Shown here: positions 61,925 to 64,000 of the stretch, piece by piece
Layout: each line of letters starts with the position of its first letter
Position numbering within the stretch: the first letter of the stretch is position 1
Assembly: GCA_037975125.1 (NCBI GenBank)
Contig: CM075862.1
Span: 63,764,078-63,828,077 of the forward strand
DNA: 64,000 bases
Reading direction: 5' to 3'
Origin: Latrodectus hesperus
Lineage: Eukaryota; Arthropoda; Arachnida; Araneae; Theridiidae
Program-made: the position numbers and the translations under genes
Notes under the pieces: generated by a model
What the model saw: the letters and a program-made list of their open reading frames with translations, nothing else
Told to the model about the DNA's origin: nothing
Databases searched by the model: none

Positions 61925-64000
61925 AATAACCAATAACTAGTTAAAATTGCTAAAATATGATGAAACCACTTTTTTTTTCAGCTTTGCTTAAACTTACGTG
62001 TAAAATTTTTTAAATTTCAAATATATTGAATATTTGACAACTTTTCTCATATTTTTTGAAATTACGTAATATTTTTAAATTTTTATTTTCAAGTGAAACG
62101 ATAAAAAAAAATAGTGATAAAACTTTTTTTGATAAAGGGAATAATATTGTATGTGGTCCGTAAAATTTTTTATTCCATTACTCATTATCCGAAATATGGA
62201 AATCTTTATAAAGAAAACATAAATGTAGGTGAAAGTTAATAAAATAACCACTCAAAAATTCTGAATCTATTATAACACCTATTAAATCAACACTATATTT
62301 TACATTAACACCTAATTAAGATGCTCTTCGAAGCAACATTAATGACAATTTTGTATCACAAAATTTCAATTCAAGTTAAGAGCTCAAAATGTTAGGCATA
62401 AATTTGTTGGATTGAAATGGAAAATTTTGCAATTTAAAAAGGATTAAACAATAAACATTATTTTTAATTCATTTGTCCGTTTCAAGTTTTGCTGAGATAT
62501 AGTATTGTATACTCAATTTACTCTTGCTAATTATGGACCTTTTTAATAAGCATTTTTTCATAGTACAAATAAATTCATTTCCAAATCTGTGATAATCCAA
62601 TAAGAAAGGTACCGATCTCCTGTCCAGAATGTAACTGGTTCATAAATTTGTATTTCTCTATGTAATTTACACACACACACATCCAAAAATTAAATTAATG
62701 AAAAATATTTAATTTTTATAAAAATAAATTTTATAAAAATAATTCAAGCAGATTCAGTTTTTAGGAATTAGATTATCTTTATGTGTCTTTGTTCAGATTT
62801 TTGATAAATTATGATAAACACGGGAAAATTATTTTTAAGTACATGAATTAATATCTATTTTTCTGTGGCCTCTTTTTACTGCAATTAATAATAATTACAA
62901 AAATATTTTTTTTTATCCATTTTTGGTAAATCTTTTAATTTACTTATTACTGAGACTATTAAAATTTAAAATCATAAATAATGTCATTTTTTTAGTGTAG
63001 TCTCCTATATAAAAGCTCGGATATTTTAAATTATCTGGATTAAAAAAAAGAGTCGACTATATGAAAAATTTATTGAGGTAAAACATCTAAATTATAATAT
63101 TAATTATGGCTTACCTAGATTCAATATCTTGTGAGATCAAGAAAAGTCTTGAGATTATAAATCTGATTTTTTCATTTTACTTTTAACTAAATACTAATAA
63201 TATAAGAAGTAATATTTTTAAATAAAACATTATTTTGTTTAAAATCATTTATACATTAATAGATTTGAGTCAAAATTATTTTGATAAAAGTAAGACTTTT
63301 GTAAATAAATATGAATGCATTTTTAACTTAAATTGTGTATAACTATGTAAAGAACACAAACTATAAGTAAATTAATCGAAAGTTTTGCCATGACACATCG
63401 TCTTAGATTTATGTATTATAATGTTAAATTTTTTTTACTCTATATTTATTAAATATTAATTTTAATAAAATTTTCAGGAGATTCTCAAACATAAATTGAA
63501 TTACAAAAAATTTAATATTAAATATGAGAGAAAGGGTTTCAATTAATTTCATTTAAATTCTTATACATTATTTTGCAATAATGTTCAGTAAATGATGAGT
63601 AAATAATCAAAGAATATTACTAACAGTCAACTATAAGGTCTAAACGTCTTGAATACCTTATTCCTAATACGATTAACTCTCATTTTTTAAAGGAAATATT
63701 TAATAGATTACTGTTTACAAAACTGAATAGTTTTATGTGAAAATTTCTGCTTAGGAAACTTTTAGAACACTAGATATTCTCCAAAATAATTTTAGCGTCA
63801 TATATTAATTTTTTAATATTTTTATTTGCAACCAACATTTTAAATTTAGATTAAATTAGAATCGCTTCAATGTTATTTCTCCTTAAAAATTAACTTTTAG
63901 TTAAAATCGGACTAAAAAAGGCAAAAAAAAGAGAGGGAAACACACAAAATATAAATAAATCTTTGCAGCGCCCTCTATCGATTTCGCGAAAACTCACCTC
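61925..64000. other. AT-rich region to the window end
   Basis: I see no gene. The last 40 bases turn GC-richer (GCAGCGCCCTCTATCGATTT). The minus strand there reads GAG|GTGAGTTTTCG, a good donor consensus, so an exon could start just outside the window. Confidence 0.45.

Noticed and set aside
61686..61940. ORFs rich in His/Thr/Tyr (+) and Cys/Val (-)
   Set aside because: These are translations of the ACAT/AC microsatellite. The cysteine-rich minus-strand peptide is not a toxin-like gene.

Overview
This window is AT-rich animal DNA, most likely from an arachnid such as a spider. The evidence is long introns, many decayed Tc1/mariner DNA transposons with TA target sites, tRNA-derived SINEs with (AAC)n tails, non-LTR retrotransposon ends and long (AT)n arrays. 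There is nothing bacterial: no operons, no ribosome-binding sites and no intact rRNA or tRNA gene. The taxonomic guess rests on general resemblance, not on a search.

One protein-coding gene is well supported, on the + strand over about the first 20 kb. I reconstruct three coding exons with matching splice phases: 165-181 (start codon), 11078-11199 (signal peptide and short propeptide) and 16085-19779 (the rest). The 1277-residue product is predicted to be secreted. It has a signal peptide, an RYKR furin-type site, one WAP (four-disulfide core) domain with all eight cysteines, and then about 1180 residues of disordered, repeat-built sequence. That tail holds five 49-residue HGIFQ repeats, three Lys-rich repeats and a C-terminal DLFQ repeat. 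Decayed copies of the last repeat continue past the stop codon in a shifted frame, so the 3' end of the gene has been shortened.

Region by region: 182-11077 is intron 1 and 11200-16084 is intron 2. Together they hold a MITE, two non-LTR ends, a Tc1 remnant split by a SINE, and a second SINE. From 20-32 kb lie non-LTR tails, three Tc1-like copies or fragments and SINEs. A Tc1-like copy is at 34.3-35.8 kb, and a long-TIR mariner-like element with a broken transposase is at 36.5-38.1 kb. A GC-richer patch with a strong splice donor is near 39.4-39.9 kb and a strict 42-bp minisatellite at 40.4-40.8 kb. A further Tc1 copy carrying a truncated SINE is at 43.3-44.8 kb, with two very long (AT)n tracts at 45.1-45.4 and 46.9-47.2 kb. 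Tc1 fragments of another subfamily follow at 49.3-50.1 kb, a second copy of the intron-1 MITE at 53.3 kb, a complete SINE at 54.2 kb, and a possible terminal exon of an unknown gene at 56.16-56.36 kb. From 56.4 to 64 kb I see only AT-rich sequence, one SINE, a hairpin and microsatellites.

No transposon here looks able to move by itself: every transposase or reverse-transcriptase frame is interrupted or truncated. The WAP gene is the only locus that can be read as working, and its large repeat-built tail is the most interesting biology in the window.
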